Below are positions 6,241-6,838 of a stretch of DNA of 6,838 nucleotides, piece by piece. This DNA comes from Nitrososphaerota archaeon (lineage in GTDB: Archaea; Thermoproteota; Nitrososphaeria; Nitrososphaerales; Nitrososphaeraceae). Positions within the stretch are counted from its first letter, which is position 1. Each line of letters starts with the position of its first letter. The notes under the pieces are model-generated. The model saw only the letters and a program-made list of their open reading frames with translations. It searched no databases and had not been told where the DNA came from. The position numbers were made by a program, and so were the translations under genes. The stretch is taken from NCBI GenBank assembly GCA_005877345.1, contig VBPR01000169.1:1-6838 (forward strand). The letters are read 5' to 3'.

Positions 6241-6492
6241 TCACGGTAACAAATCCAAGGTCATCTTTATTTCCGCTATCTCTTTTATTACTGCACTTCT
6301 GTCCATTTCATCAGTAGTATACTTCAATAGCCTCTCACATGCATCCAGCTGCCCTAACATAATATCTTTCCTGTCAAGACACAAGCTGTGATAGGAATCA
6401 ATAAATGAATAGGCTATCGTTATACCCTTTTCTTTACATCCACAAGTTTTCGCTTCAATATGCAGCGGCGATTCCATATATGCGATATTCAA
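6241..6492 (-). CDS. Small cysteine-containing helical protein, function unknown
   Basis: An 83-residue protein with no signal peptide and no membrane segment. The N-terminal half contains CGC (Cys17 and Cys19) and Cys38; the C-terminal half (about 42-82, QLDACERLL through TLDLLP) is a charged amphipathic helix likely to pair as a helical hairpin or coiled coil. I have an impression that small proteins ending in this kind of helix recur in Nitrososphaerales genomes, but cannot name a family. Start: TTG 6492 has an AGGAG motif 11 bases upstream on the minus strand; ATG 6477 is the alternative. It follows the zinc-ribbon gene in the same reading frame, separated by one TGA and 11 codons, so the two are probably an operon, or pieces of one longer gene. 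It converges on the flavoprotein gene. Confidence 0.55.
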   Translation of the reverse strand: MNIAYMESPLHIEAKTCGCKEKGITIAYSFIDSYHSLCLDRKDIMLGQLDACERLLKYTTDEMDRSAVIKEIAEIKMTLDLLP

Positions 6493-6503
6493 TGTCCAGT
6501 CAA

Positions 6504-6508
6504 CTCCT
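6504..6508 (-). promoter_or_regulatory. Shine-Dalgarno-like AGGAG before the 83-residue gene
   Basis: The minus strand reads aggag here, 11 bases before TTG 6492. The spacing is slightly long but usable. Its presence between the two small minus-strand frames argues that the second is translated independently and is not only reached by readthrough. Confidence 0.4.
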
Positions 6509-6525
6509 AAAATTATCGAACGATT

Positions 6526-6838
6526 TCAGTTCAACACCTCAAGTATCCTACAATCGAAATGATAGTTTTTATCATCGCCAATTGGCATACAATCGATTTT
6601 TCCATTGCGACAAAGAGGACATTCAGTATCGGTCATTTCGTTCTCGAAATAAGATGCACACCACAAACAGCAGTCGCATAAAAGAAAATATCTCTCTTTT
6701 GTAACCTTTGCATAAAACTTTGTGTCAATTTGTTGATTTATTTCAACTGACGGTGGTGTTCTACGTATAGCATTAACCGATACTCCTACGTTGCTTAGGT
6801 CATCTGCCAAAAACTGGTCGCCTGAAGACGCATTACGA
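6526..6838 (-). CDS. Small zinc-ribbon protein, probably 5'-truncated by the window edge
   Basis: A 94-residue frame counted from TTG 6810, but it stays open to the window edge with sensible residues (ASSGDQF) before that TTG, so the true start may lie outside. Numbered from the TTG, a cysteine cluster at 45-51 (CDCCLWC) and CPLC at 64-67 give a CxxC-x12-CxxC zinc-ribbon; extra cysteines are at 74 and 87. After the second knuckle comes MPIGDDKNYHFD (75-86). This arrangement, with an aromatic next to the first CxxC and a short PI...Y.F tail, resembles a group of small zinc-finger proteins I associate with Nitrososphaerota; that is recall, not a search. A binding role with nucleic acid or protein is possible, but nothing in the sequence fixes it. 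The stop TGA (6526-6528) is followed in the same frame by the 83-residue gene. Confidence 0.6.
   Translation of the reverse strand, partial: RNASSGDQFLADDLSNVGVSVNAIRRTPPSVEINQQIDTKFYAKVTKERYFLLCDCCLWCASYFENEMTDTECPLCRNGKIDCMPIGDDKNYHFDCRILEVLN

Noticed and set aside
6405..6704. A 99-codon plus-strand frame.
   Set aside because: It overlaps both minus-strand small genes, one with a clear double-CxxC zinc motif, and its own product looks unstructured.
1..6838. Defence island, CRISPR array or mobile element.
   Set aside because: There are no regularly spaced repeats, no transposase or integrase motifs, and no nuclease or helicase domains in any supported gene.

Overview
The window is visibly AT-rich, with archaeal-looking signals: TATA-like boxes at leaderless spacing, T-run terminators instead of hairpins, several TTG starts and few Shine-Dalgarno motifs. 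A small double-CxxC zinc-ribbon protein near the right end resembles small proteins I associate with ammonia-oxidising Nitrososphaerota. A low-GC Nitrososphaerales genome (Nitrosocosmicus-like) is my best guess, but this is inference from style and not from a marker gene.

Layout. (1) 55-492: a small ferritin-like di-iron protein with its own promoter and a T-run terminator. (2) 493-1059: a 567-base gap with a short tandem repeat and the probable remains of a small membrane-protein gene split by a one-base shift at a run of eight T. (3) 1060-6126: three same-strand metabolic genes. They encode a single-domain malic enzyme, a PoxB-like thiamine-diphosphate/FAD pyruvate oxidase, and a succinate dehydrogenase/fumarate reductase-type flavoprotein. 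Gaps are 81 and 12-39 bases, the latter depending on which start the third gene uses. (4) 6127-6240: a convergent intergenic region with five consecutive in-frame stops, an 11-base inverted repeat and a T-rich terminator for the opposite strand. (5) 6241-6838: two small minus-strand genes in the same reading frame. One is a cysteine-containing helical protein and the other a zinc-ribbon protein cut by the window edge.

The central three genes make biochemical sense together. Succinate to fumarate (flavoprotein), fumarate to malate (fumarase, not seen here), malate to pyruvate plus CO2 and NAD(P)H (malic enzyme), then pyruvate to acetate plus CO2 with electrons to a quinone (PoxB-like) would form a short C4-to-acetate branch. 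Run in the other direction, the flavoprotein would be a fumarate-reducing electron sink. The flavoprotein lacks an adjacent iron-sulfur or membrane-anchor subunit, so its electron partner is unknown. The cluster is the most interesting part of the window. I see no CRISPR array, transposase, tRNA or rRNA, and each enzyme belongs to a known family.
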